Below are positions 33,291 to 43,970 of a stretch of DNA of 64,000 nucleotides, piece by piece. The position numbers and the translations under genes are program-made. The notes under the pieces are model-generated. The model saw only the letters and a list, made by a program, of their open reading frames with translations. It was not told the DNA's origin and made no database searches. This DNA comes from Zonotrichia leucophrys gambelii (taxonomy: Eukaryota; Chordata; Aves; Passeriformes; Passerellidae), in contig NC_088193.1 of assembly GCF_028769735.1 (NCBI RefSeq), positions 6,475,814 to 6,539,813 on the forward strand, in the 5' to 3' direction. Numbering within the stretch: the first letter of the stretch is position 1; each line of letters starts with the position of its first letter.

Positions 33291-33519
33291 TTTTCCTTCA
33301 TGTGCTTCTTCAGGAGGCACCTGAGCAAGGCCTAGCCTGGTTCCCAACATCTGAGCATCAAATAATGGAGAAGTTACTTTCCTACAGCTGCTGGGCAAGT
33401 TGTTGTGGGGTATGCTTGGCACAGGGGCCCTGTGTGCTAGGAATCAGAGGGAAGTGGGAATGGCTGGTGCCTCTTGATGGAACCACGTCCTGCAGCACCT
33501 CCTGAGCCCCCAGGCAGGA

Positions 33520-33722
33520 GCAGGACACCATGAACAGAGAGGGGAAGGGGCTGGAGCATGAGAGGAGCTGGGGGGACTCAGCCTGGAGAAAAGGAGGCTC
33601 AGGGGGCACCTTCTGGGTTTCCATAAGCTCCTGACAAGAGGGGACAACCAGGTAGGGGCCGGGTTCTGCTCCTGGGGAAGAAGTGACAGGACAAGGGGAA
33701 ACGGCCTCAAGCTGCACTAGAG
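33520..33722 (+). mobile_element. CR1 internal fragment, sense
   Basis: GGGGAAGGGGCTGGAGCA, CAGCCTGGAGAAAAGGAGG and GAAACGGCCTCAAGCTGCAC mark the end of the reverse-transcriptase region of another CR1 subfamily, the one also at 47985-48835. No 3' tail. Confidence 0.82.
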
Positions 33723-33724
33723 GA

Positions 33725-33890
33725 GCAACCTCACCATGATGTCTTTAACCTCACCATGGTCTCTACAACCTCACCACAGTCTCTACAGGGTAATCAAGTC
33801 TCCACAGCTTCATTGGTCTCCACAACATCACCATGCTTCATCCTCAGCGTGGTTTCTACAACCTCCCCATGGTTAATACAATCTCTCTGT
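33725..33890. repeat. degenerate 20-bp minisatellite
   Basis: AACCTCACCATGGTCTCTAC repeats three times cleanly, then decays (AACATCACCATG, AACCTCCCCATGG). It starts exactly where the CR1 fragment stops. Confidence 0.8.
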
Positions 33891-34544
33891 GTTCCCTTCA
33901 GTCTCACTAAGGCCTCTTCTAGTCTGTCTGGATGCAGACACATGCAGAGGCACACCCTGCAGGTGTTCCTGGGGTGCACACCTGTCCTGTGTCACACAGG
34001 TGTGTCCCACAGTGCAGTCCCTCCATGCACACCCCTATTAGCACACGCATGAATGCTACAGCCACACACAGGAATGAGAACATCTCACAGGTATGTCCCT
34101 TTTCAGTGCCTGGTTTCTTCTTTTACTGGGAACCACAAACTGGTATTCCATGGATGGGCTGGATTTTCCACCCTGTTTTTAAGCTGAATCTACACCCCCC
34201 CCAAATCATCCCTCTCTGTAGCTGCTCCTTTTTATGTCCTGGCTGATTCCTTGGGGATGGGAGGCAATGGTTAATATTACATTTTCCATCCAAGCATGCA
34301 AATGCCCAGAGTGGAGCTGAAAACAAGTGACTTCTGACCAGAGCGATGTGATTAGGAAATGCAGATTTTCCCTCTCCCTCAAGTCCTGGTGGCTGGAGTC
34401 AGTTCTGTGTCACCTCTGCACACTGGCTGTGTCAGGCAGCTGCCTTGGATGCATCTCCTAACGAAGCCCCAGTGATTGATTGCTCCCTGGCCTTACAGGG
34501 ATGCTGCTGACCCCGACCGCTCCTGCAGCTAGAGGATTCTGCCA
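33891..34544. other. unique sequence, nothing recognised
   Basis: CACA-rich stretches near 33940-34080. No gene or mobile element recognised. Confidence 0.45.
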
Positions 34545-34550
34545 CAGGGG

Positions 34551-34932
34551 TGTCACAGACACATTTTATGAAAAATCCTTTCCTTGGGATTTTTCCTCCT
34601 GAGAAACTGAGAGGCCTCAGGAACAGAATGCAAACAATGGTTATCTGCTGCTGTGGAATGCAACATGTACATCTGTGATTGGTCTCATGGGGTTGTTTCT
34701 AATTAATGGCCAATCACAGTCCAGCTGTCCAGACTGTCTCAGTCAGTCACAAGCCTTTGTTATAATTCTTTTTCTATTCTTAGCCAGCCTTCTGATGAAA
34801 TCCTTTCTTCTATTCTTTTAGTATAGTTTTAATAAAATATATATCATAAAATAATAAATCAAGCCTTCTGAAACACAGAGTCAGATCCTTGTCTCTTCCC
34901 TCAATCCTTGGACCTTTGCAAACACGGTCACA
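34551..34932 (+). mobile_element. solo LTR, family A, TSD CAGGGG/GAGGGG
   Basis: A 382-bp copy starting TGTCACAGACACATTTTATG and ending CACGGTCACA. CAGGGG at 34545-34550 and GAGGGG at 34933-34938 differ by one base. It lies 1.8 kb from an opposite-strand copy at 36753. Confidence 0.9.
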
Positions 34933-34938
34933 GAGGGG

Positions 34939-35451
34939 CTCAGCCCACGCCAGCCCCGGGTCTGTCTCTCAGCTGAAATTTCCTCCCTTCCAGCACGGAT
35001 GTGCAGCACGAGCACAGTGACAAGTTTGAGCTGCCGTCAGCAGAGGAGCCCAGGGTCTCATCTGAATAGCGGTGCGCGGGATTAGGTTTTAATTAAGCCC
35101 TTGTGGCTTCCTTGAAAGGTTGGAGATGACACAGCCTCCTCTGAAGCTGGCCCAGGGAGACATCCAGAGTCAGCACCAAAGCCTGCCTCCTCCTTCAAAT
35201 GATGTGAAACTGGGACCCTGGAAAAAAGGATGAATTCTGAAGAGCAGCAAAAATGTTGTGGTTTTCTTTTTCCTGAGCTGAGGTTGGCTCTGGGAGGAAG
35301 GCAGGCTCCTGCCAGCTCAGCTCCTGTGCCTGGTGAGCCATCACTCCATCCCTGCCTGGCCATCCCTGCAGGCTCTTGCAGGGATGAGCGTGATCTTTGA
35401 TTCCCACTTTATCACAGCTTTCCATGCAGATGCCAACAGGGAAGGGCTCTC
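34939..35451. other. unique sequence with a small AT-rich element
   Basis: 35065-35100 has GCGCGGGATTAGGTTTTAAT, a GGATTA (OTX-type) word followed by TTTTAATTAAG. Otherwise nothing recognised. Confidence 0.35.
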
Positions 35452-36201
35452 TGTAAGAACCAAAATGAGGGATGCAGGACACCAGGGGCTCTCCAAAATG
35501 CAGTTTATTGTATCCAAAATGCAGTTTATTGTATCCAAAATGCAGTTTATTCCATCCAAGAGTTACAGCAGTCCAGGGTGGTGGGTGACAGAGCTGTGCC
35601 TACAGCTGTGAGCTCCAGCTGCAGGCAGGCCTGGAGACCCTTTGGTTTTGGTTACAATGCACTATAGACTTTTCTTTTGGTTACATTGCATTATATACTT
35701 TTCTTTGCTGAGCATCTTAATACAGCAGAATCAATCTATACCTTAACTATTATCTATAGCCTATCATAACTACTATAATTACCATATTCATGTTACTGTT
35801 CTCCAATCACTAAAAGTTAGTACATTACAGTTTAAGTTAGAAGTTGTTTTTCAGTTTTCTTGCAGTGGAAAATTCTGAGACCTTTTTTCTACTTGCAACA
35901 TTTCCTGACTTGTTTGTCTGTGCTCTCTTCCTGCTTGGTAAAAACATCTTGTTTGGGGTGAGTTTATCCTTTACTCTAGCCATACAAACCCTTTCTAACT
36001 AACACACCCTTTGCCTCCTTGGTTAGAGACCAAGACTGTCTCAGCAATTCTTTTCTTCTATATCAAAACTTGCTTCCATCTCTATTCCTTCATCAGACTC
36101 CACATTTAAAAATCTTTCTGCCAAGAGCACATATCTGTGAGAGTTTCTTGTCAAACTTCCATCCTTCCCAACCCTCTCCCTTGCACTGGCACTGCTGGAC
36201 A
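35452..36201 (-). mobile_element. LTR-like block (family F), probable
   Basis: TGTAAGAACC at the left would be the CA end on the minus strand, and CTGCTGGACA at 36192-36201 would be the TG start. AATAAA reads three times on the minus strand near the 3' end, inside a 21-bp repeat. No target duplication was found for these borders, so the right end especially is uncertain. A short minus-strand frame (36041-36223) is not recognisable. Confidence 0.55.
35493..35555 (-). repeat. three 21-bp units each carrying AATAAA
   Basis: CCAAAATGCAGTTTATTGTAT starts at 35493, 35514 and 35535 (last unit ends CCAT). On the minus strand every unit holds AATAAACTGCATTTTGG, so the presumed LTR poly(A) signal is tripled. 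Confidence 0.9.
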
Positions 36202-36746
36202 CACAGCCACCAAACACCCTCACTCAGAGAGCTCTGGTACTGCCCAGTCAGTCCTGGACCTGCCTGTGTCCAAATATGCTCTGTTTGCTCCCTGGACAGA
36301 TGAATGTGCATCTTCCCTCCCCTCCTGCTCCACAATGTTGTATTTTAGTACTGACTGGAAGATTCCTATCAAACAGTATAAGCACGTTTGTCAAGGCTGT
36401 TCACAGTGGCTGGGCTTCTCTGAGGAAATGATGGAAAAGGAGCAATGTTTAATTCCCAGGTTGGTGGGATTTGCAGTGCTGTGTTGTTTGAGCTTTGTTT
36501 CCTCCACACTTCCTTCTCTGCTTTTTTTTCTTTTCAGGATGAAAAATCCCTCAAGCTAAAATATTTTTACCTGGCTTGCACTCATTTCTAACCCAAACAA
36601 CCACAGCAAGAAACCAACCAGCTTGGTAGTTTTGAATTGGTTTTTGAAGAAAACAAAACAAACAACAATGCAGAGCAATTTTTTGAGAAGGGCTTGCTTT
36701 CTTTTCTGGTTCAAACAAGAACAAAAATGTTCATTTTTCCCCACCA
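36202..36746. other. unique sequence, nothing recognised
   Basis: AT-rich towards the right (36550-36740), with no repeat or gene recognised. Confidence 0.45.
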
Positions 36747-36752
36747 GTCCTC

Positions 36753-37139
36753 TGTGACCATGTTCACAGGGGTCTGAATATGAGGGAAGAGATGAGGATC
36801 TGACTACATGTTTCAGAAGGCTTGATTTATTATTTTATGATATATATTATATTAAAACTATACTAAAAGAATAGAAGAAAGGATTTCTTCAGAAGGCTAG
36901 CTAAGAATAGAAAAAGAAAGAATGATAACAAAGGTTTGTGTCTCTGACAGAGAGTCTGAGCCAGGCTGACTATGATTGGCCATTGGTTAGAAACAACTCT
37001 TTGAGACCAATCACAGATTCACCTGTTGCATTCCACAGCAGCAGACGTCCATTGTTTACATTTTGTTCTTGAAGCTTCTTAGCTTCTCAAGAAGAAAAAA
37101 TCCCAATGAAAAAATTTTTCATAAAAGATGTCTGTGACA
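36753..37139 (-). mobile_element. solo LTR, family A, TSD GTCCTC
   Basis: A 387-bp copy, TGTGACCATG to TCTGTGACA on the plus strand. GTCCTC flanks it at 36747-36752 and 37140-37145 without mismatch. AATAAA-type signals read on the minus strand. Confidence 0.95.
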
Positions 37140-37145
37140 GTCCTC

Positions 37146-38811
37146 TGGCAGGGTTAAGAAATAGGGAGAACAAGGAGAAACACATTTATGGCTGGGAAAA
37201 TGAGATGGGAAAGCCCCAAGGGAGGAGACACCATGGATTAGCACAGGGAAGGAGATGCCTCATCAAAGAGACCCTGAATTTCACAGGGGCAGTTTGAGTG
37301 ATGAACGTGGGGGAGGAGGAGAAGGAGAAGGAGGAGGAGAAGGAAGGCTTCTACTGACAGAAGGCAGATAAAGTGGAGCTTAAATGTCACATCCTCTCAT
37401 GGCAGTGCCCTGTGTCCCCCACTGTGACCTCCTGCCCCTCTGATCCCTGGCTGTGTCTGGAGGGGACGTGGAGACGTCTCCATGCTGATGTCACCCAGTC
37501 ACAGCTCTGCACTGCCGGGACTCTGTCTCACAAAACCACCCAGAACAGCCTCTGCAAACGTCCCCTGGACAACGTGGAGTGAGAATTGACACTGAACACC
37601 CTGAACACCATTTCTAGAGCCACTTGTGCCATGAAGCTGAAGAGCTCTTCTGTGCTGTCTCCTGCTTTGAAGAGCTCTCGGTGTGACACAAGGGTTTAGG
37701 TCAAGCATTCTCACTTCCACCAGTTCCATCCACTCCTGGGAAACACATTTCTAGGAGGAGAGGATCTGTGCTCTCCCCTGTCACATCTTTAGGCAGCTTT
37801 TCATTCCCTAGTTCTTGTTTTCCTCATTTCTAGCAGGTTAAGGAACAGCCCAGAAGATGCACAAAAAGGCCCAAACCTGTCATTATTTACACATCTCCAC
37901 TCCTCAAAACCATTTCAAGCACTTAAAAAATGTGTGTGAGACCAAGGTGCTTTCAAAATAATAAAAAAAGAAATGATGAGTTTTTTCAGAAATAGAAATA
38001 AATAGCAAACGACTTCTATGTCCTTTTTATTTGCTCCCTGGCTCTGCAGAATGTAAAGGTTATGTTTTCCAAATTTTCCCTGCTGCTGTAAAGATCAAAC
38101 AGTCAAAAGGCAAGGAAGGCTGAGCCCCTCATTTCATGTCATGACTTCAGGAGCTGGACCCTTTGGAAAAGCAATAAATATCCTGGGCCTGATGCTCTAG
38201 AGTATCGGTGAGATTTGTGAGTAAGAACAGAATTTTATGGGCCTTGACTGTCGTTAAGGTCCTTCAGGGGGGACTTTTGGTTATTCTAAATATAACTTGC
38301 TTCTTTTCCAAAGTCCTTTCTCACCTGGCTGGTGCTAAAAGCTGTGCACAGGAGCTCTTCCACCCTGTGAACTCTTCCACCTTGACAGCAGAGATTTCCC
38401 TCTCTGCTTTCCATGCTGTACCTGAACCCATGGGATGCTGCCTTGGCTCATTGTGCCTCTGTGTGTATCTCAGAGCCTCTGCAGCCTCTCTGAGACATCA
38501 GGACCATTTCTTTTCCCTTTTTTCCTGCCACAGGCCAAGCACACGGGAGGAGGGCTCTGGCCCCAGGGGATGCTGCTCTTGAGATGGTTCCAGCGGGAGC
38601 AGATGGCGAAGGCACATGAACATTTCAGGCATCACTACCACCGTGGATGGGCTCACCTTAAGGAAACAGAGAAACCCATTTGTCCTGCTATTCAAACCAT
38701 GTCTCTGTCATTGCCTGACACAACTCAGCCTCGTCGGTGCAAGCAGCCAGGTTGCTGAATTGAGCTCCCTGCAAGCCGGGAAGGGGAGCAGGAAGGATCC
38801 CAGCACCTCCT
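37146..38811. other. mostly unique sequence
   Basis: A purine-only tract (GGAGGAGAAGGAGAAGG) lies at 37311-37346, and an A-rich stretch at 37920-38000. No gene or mobile element recognised. Confidence 0.45.
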
Positions 38812-38825
38812 GTTACTACGGTAAC
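38812..38825. promoter_or_regulatory. X-box-like palindrome
   Basis: GTTACTACGGTAAC has perfect 5-bp half-sites GTTAC/GTAAC separated by four bases. It fits the RFX X-box consensus except for one base in the left half-site. Function not testable here. Confidence 0.4.
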
Positions 38826-39119
38826 ACAGCAGCCCTGCTCGGTACCACGCTGGTGACTGCAGCAATACTTTCCTCTAACACTCTCCACTCTTTTCACTCA
38901 ATCCTGCCTGGGAAAGAGCTCAAGCCGAGGGGAGGGATACAAACAGCCCTCCCTCAGCTGAGAGGGAAGCTCTCCCCACTGCCCACAGCCACCCCGACAG
39001 CCACCCCAACCTTTTATTAAGTGTCGAGCCATTCCCTCTGCCTGTCGCTCTGTTTTATTTCCATTACCTTTCAGCAGGGAAAGATTTAGGATCCATCTCC
39101 CTGTTTAGCAACATCCATT

Positions 39120-39420
39120 TGTAACAGCGGGACCGCTGGGGAGCAGTCAATAAGTGCTACACCGGTCCATCCCTGCAAACTGTGCAGCAGTTAGTGCAGA
39201 ATATGAAATATATATGGCTGCCTTCACCTAATCTAAAACTGTATCAAATGGCTCTTAACCTTGCCCGAATGAATTCAATTTGGCTACCGGATGCGGATCC
39301 AATCCTTGGGCTAGAACAGAAAAATCACTTACTAAAGCGATGCTCCCGAGGGACGAGCTTCTGAAAGGAAACTCGGGAAGATTTCCAGCTCGCTAGTGCT
39401 GTGATAGTTCACGCAAGACA
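39120..39420. promoter_or_regulatory. conserved-element-like island
   Basis: A repeat-free block with CpGs and patterned words: GGGACCGCTGGGGAGC, GTCAATAAGTGCTAC, TGAAATATATATGG, CTAATCTAAAACTG, AATGAATTCAATTTGG and ACCGGATGCGGATCC. A 60-codon frame (39182-39364) spans it but has no recognisable content. Confidence 0.4.
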
Positions 39421-39654
39421 AATCTGGAATGATGAGGTCTTTTCGTCAAACACAAGCAAACCCCAGGAAACACGGGAATAGCATTACAAGTGCATTGGAG
39501 GGGGGATTGTTAGGGAAGCTCAGGGGAATGCAGGAGAATACAAGGATGGGAAGAAGATGGAGATGTGAACCGGAGGATCTTTGTGTACTTCTGGGGGTCT
39601 CATTAGAGAGGGGGTTGTGAAGACAGGCAGAGAGTGCTCAAAGCAAGGGGAACA

Positions 39655-40000
39655 AAAACATCCATCCCTGCCCTTTGGCAGTGGGAAGCCACTCTCCCTT
39701 GTCCTGTTCCTCCAGACCCTTGTCCCCAGTTCCTCTCCAGATCTCTTGGAGCCCCTTTAGGCACTGGAAGGGGCTCTAAGATCTCCCCAGAGCCTTTTCT
39801 CCAGGCAAACAGCCCCATCTCTCCCAGCCTGGGCAGAGAGAGCAGAGGGATTCCAGCCCCAGAGCATTTCCATGGCCTCTCTGGACTCACTCAAACAGAT
39901 CTGTGTCCTTCCTGCACTGGGACCCCTGAGCTGGACACAGTATTCCAGGTGAGCTCTCATGAGAGCGGAGTAGAGGGGCAGAATCCACACCTTCGAGCTA
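39655..40000 (-). mobile_element. CR1 with reverse-transcriptase C-terminus, antisense
   Basis: Minus-strand translation includes SALMRAHLEYCVQ, matching the CR1 motif around HLEYCVQFW, then MEMLWGWNPSAL and LEKRLWGDL. The 3'-UTR and tail are missing: the homology stops at TTTGGCAGTGGGAAGCCA. Frame is not intact upstream. Confidence 0.85.
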
Positions 40001-40184
40001 CTTGCCCATTCCTGGGCTGTATCCCTAGAGTACAGACAGCTGTGGAGAAACCAGGCTGTTCTCACAGACAAGGCTGCCTGTTCTCATGGGGAATGCTCTG
40101 GGGGATGTTGGTCTGTGCAGCATGGCTCTGTGCCCCATGGCAGCCCCTGGCCAGCAGGCAGCAGGATGATTTCCCCTGGCTTGG

Positions 40185-40310
40185 GAAAGCGCTGCACTCC
40201 CGGCCCCGCGCTATTGACTCCGCTGCAGTTAATTGAATTGTCTTGTACTACACTTTGTTTAAGCCGATGAGTGATGGCTCTCACTCGAGCATCAGCTCCC
40301 GGTGAAATGA
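40185..40310. promoter_or_regulatory. conserved-element-like island
   Basis: GCGCTATTGACTCCGC, GCAGTTAATTGAATTGTC, CTTTGTTTAAGCCG and CTCACTCGAGCATCAGC combine CpGs with homeodomain and SOX/FOX-like words. Confidence 0.38.
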
Positions 40311-42639
40311 GGACAGAGACAGGTCCTCAGTGCAAACCCCCTGGCCACCAACACCGTGCCCAAAAGCTGCTCCCCCTCCCTGGGGACCCTCTGTGCTGGC
40401 ACTGGCAGGAGCTGATCCAGGTCTGAGCCCTTCTCCCGTTGAGCATCAAAGGATGGGAAATTGGGATGGCTGCCCCAGGGATGCCATGGGGCTGAGCAGG
40501 GGGGATGTGAGAAGGTGCAGCACAGGCCACGGCCAGCAGAGTGGGGAAGGCATTAGGGTGTGAGGAGAAGGGAGGTGAGCAAGGCGAGCTCAACATCTTC
40601 ATCTGGAGCCGGAGGCCGCGGGGCCCTGGGCACAGCTGGGCTGCCGTGGCTAATGAGGCATCTGCTGGGCTGACAGGCGGCAGCTGCTGCTGCTCCCTCC
40701 TCCTGCCCAGCTCCTGCAGCCAGGCTCGGCCTCCCGCACAGCCAGGTGTGCCCACCTGTGCTGTCCCACAGCCCTGGGCACTGCCAGGTGTGCCTGGGGC
40801 AGGGACAGCCCTGCAGGGACGGGAGCACCCAGGGATGCTGCGCATGGAGAGGCCTCTCTGCAGGGAGGGAGCAGAACCTTTGCTCCAAAGCATACCCGTG
40901 TTCCCCTCTAATTGCTGGTATTAAGCCATTAAATTTTATGTTTGCTGTCTCTCCTTTTATGTCTAACTCCCTGTTTACAATCACTTAGGCCAAGCTGCCA
41001 GGCCTGGCATTAAAATACCCTGTTAAATTACTGAGGGAGCCCAGGGCAGCAGAGCAGTGGGAGCAGAGCTGTGGGATGCACTTCCAGCCAGGAAATGGGA
41101 CAGGCTGACCAGGACTGGCTTTAACTGAGGTGGAACTTAGCAGCTCAGCCTGAGATGGCTCAAAACCAAACCCCAAAACTGGAGCAATGTGAAGATGAGG
41201 AGAAAATCTGGATTTGGATTCGGCCTCTCTCTAAACTAGGAGTGTTGGGGATTGGGAGGGTTTTATTTTCCTTGGGAAAAGGGTCAGTTTAGAAGCAGAG
41301 GAACCTTTTGGCTTTGTTTAGGGGCTCTGTGGTGCAGCCAACAAGGAGCAGGGAGGTTTGGCCAACAAACAGGGGTTTCCATTATTTTTTAAGCAAGAGC
41401 CTCTGTTGGTGCTGCTGGAAACCTCTGTCCTCTTCAGAGTTGCAGGTGCCTCTTGCCCAGGGCAGATGAATTATCAAGGGTTCTCTCAAGATGAAATTCT
41501 TAATCAAAGTCTTGATCACTATTGGTCATCCCACACCCCACATGGCTTTGCTAATCATGGATGAGGAAATCCACTATCTCAATCAAATCCTGGTTAATTA
41601 GATTCCCAGTTGAAACTCGATATTTTCACCATACTCATTTCCTGGCCTGTTCAGCTACACTGTTGTACCATGTGGGAAACATATGGGAAACTTTTCCAAA
41701 GGTGTGGGTCTGTGCATGTGGTAGCTGTGAAATCCATCTGTGAAGCTCCTGAAGCACTGAGAGATCCATCACAAGCGAGTGTGGAATGGGAGACATAAAT
41801 CCAAAGGCAGTTTGAGCACCCCACCTGAATGGCAGTGCTCCTGCTTTGATTTTGCCATCTTTAAGGGAGAAATATGTTTATCAGGGAGACAGGAGCTTGT
41901 CAATAAAAGTAACAGAGGGACCAGTGCTGACATAACAGGGGCAGGCAAGTGGTGGGTGTAAACCCAACCTGATTTCCATATGGGAGCACAAGGTACCTGG
42001 GTTGCTCCATGCTCTGCTACAGAGGCTCTTGGCCTTTGACAAGGAACAGTTTTCCTTGCTCTGCCTCACTTTCCCAAACTAAAAACCGCACACTATCAAC
42101 ACTCAGTGGTGAGTGATGATGAAACCCTTTCACAGGCACCAAGAGGGGACAAAAGGGCCCTTTGGCACTCCCTGAGCTCTCAGCTGGGCAAGCCTTGTTG
42201 AGTGCAGCACCTCCCACATATGAAATGAATGCAGTGCCCATGCAGAAAAGGGAGGAAAAATGGGTAATTTCCGTGTCCAGCCCAGCCTCACCACCAGCTC
42301 TGCTGCACAGGGACTGTGCACCCTTAAGAGCCCCTCAGCCACCTCCAGCATCACAGGTGAGGCCCTGCACAGCATCTGACAGATCACACGGCCAGGCAGG
42401 GGATGAAGCCTGTGGTTTGCTGCATTTTAATCCAGCCTGACTCTTCAAGATTGGGTTTTGCTGTATTTTAATCCAGCCTGACTCTTCCTCTTTGCCAGGA
42501 TCCCAGCAGCATCTCCTCTTTGCCCAGGACCCATCTGGCTCCTGTTCTTTTGCAGCAGCCCCATCTCCCTGCTCCTCCCTGGCTCTGCACCAGCTGCTGT
42601 TAACAGAGCTCGCGACTCTCAGAAACTGGGGCTGTCTTA
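40311..42639. other. unique sequence; GC-rich stretch at 40550-40850
   Basis: 40590-40740 is GC-rich with several CpGs (GGAGCCGGAGGCCGCGGGG). No TATA box or transcript structure is evident, so no promoter is called. 40910-40990 is AT-rich. 42425-42490 repeats CTGTATTTTAATCCAGCCTG once in near-tandem (60-bp offset). No gene recognised. Confidence 0.4.
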
Positions 42640-43100
42640 AATCCGAGGCCCTCCCTGGATATTTCCATATTTCGGCAGTTTAATGCTTTGTATTTAATGT
42701 ACTCAATTTGGAAGCCAGCAGGCAGCGCAATTTTCAGGTGCACACAATGTGAATAATGAAAGTCTCTGAGTCCCCAGTTCTCAATCCACCTGAGTCCCTG
42801 GAACTGGATTAGAGGAGGGAGAGTGGAGGGCTGGCCAAATGAAACTCAGCAGCTGAGGGATGAGGGACAGAGAGGAGTCGAGGGCTGATGGATGGATTTT
42901 GGATGTCCCAGCCAAACTGGAGGACACGCTGTACCGAGCTCACGCTGGGCACGCCATCTCCAGGAGACATTTAACTGGCCTTAATAATGTCAGTGTCTCT
43001 TAATGAAAATAGTCTGCTCCACTTAATAAGTACAGTGCGGGCTGGAGCCATTAATCCACTGAACCTGAGGTTTTCCAGCATGGGAAGTTGGTTAGTGACA
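42640..43100. promoter_or_regulatory. two conserved-element-like islands
   Basis: 42660-42760 (TTTAATGCTTTGTATTTAAT, GTGAATAATGAAAG) and 42960-43070 (GGCCTTAATAATGTCAG, CTCTTAATGAAAATAG, GCCATTAATCCACTGAACC) are rich in TAAT cores. A GC-richer spacer lies between them. Confidence 0.38.
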
Positions 43101-43689
43101 CTGCAGCCTGGAGCTAAACCAGGAGATAGGAACAGGAGAGCATCCTTTCCCTCAGCCATTTCCAGATTAATCCCAGCCTCTACTGAGTGGTCACCAAGCC
43201 CAGCACCAGAGTGGTTACTGGTGTTACTGGTGTGTTATCCCACTGGGAGGGTGGGAGCCCTGCTGAGGCTGCGGGACACAGAGAGGCACCAAAGGCTGGA
43301 TGGTGAAAGCCCTGCACTGGCTGTGCTGCCTTGTTCACATCCCATTAACTTCCAGCCTGCTCTGAGGGTGAAAGCAAAGCCACTTCCCTCAGTTACCTCA
43401 CCCTACACAAAAAGAGGATTAATTTTAGGCAGGTGTTAAACCCACAGAGACTGTTAACTCCATTCAGTGGAGTGGAATAAACATCTCAAGGCACATTATC
43501 AGCACAGGAACGTCATCCTCTGGTCCTCTGGGGATGGGGCAAGAGGCAGAGGAAAATACTCCCCCTGGAACACGTGGGCTGAAGCAAGAGAGAAATTCTG
43601 GGATGCAGAATTAGCCGATGATAGGGGACCTGCAGCTGATGGAAGAGGAGTTCTATGGCAAATAGGCCCCCCAGCACAAAAGGCTCTCA
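43101..43689. other. unique sequence, nothing recognised
   Basis: A 150-codon plus-strand frame (42987-43439) overlaps the preceding island and has no recognisable features. Confidence 0.45.
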
Positions 43690-43970
43690 GCCCATAATTG
43701 GGGCTGCCAGGCTCCAATTTAATAATGCCAGTTAACAACAATGTTAATAATGAATCCTCTCATGCAGGATTTGCCTGCGCTGTGCCATTGGGGTCCTTCA
43801 GAAAGCAGCACCGAAGGGAAATTGAAACTACTGAGCAAAGTGATAGTCCAACCTCCCCCGTAACTCACTCGGTTATCATGATGTAACTTAAAATCTGCTT
43901 TAGCAATTACATTCCTCACAAGATCTGAAGTGGTGGAAAGGAGAATTATAATGATAATATTAATATACAG
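43690..43970. promoter_or_regulatory. conserved-element-like island
   Basis: CCATAATTGGGG, CAATTTAATAATGCC, AGTTAACAACAATGTTAATA (HNF1-type GTTAAT words), GGTTATCATGATG and TAGCAATTACATTCC are packed into 280 bp. Confidence 0.4.

Noticed and set aside
35333..35611. 92-codon frame with SKMQFIV repeats
   Set aside because: The 21-bp unit happens to be a multiple of three; the repeat belongs to an LTR-like block and carries AATAAA on the other strand.
40327..40893. 188-codon minus-strand frame and a possible CpG island
   Set aside because: CpG content is only moderate and confined to a short part. No TATA, initiator or downstream exon could be pointed to.
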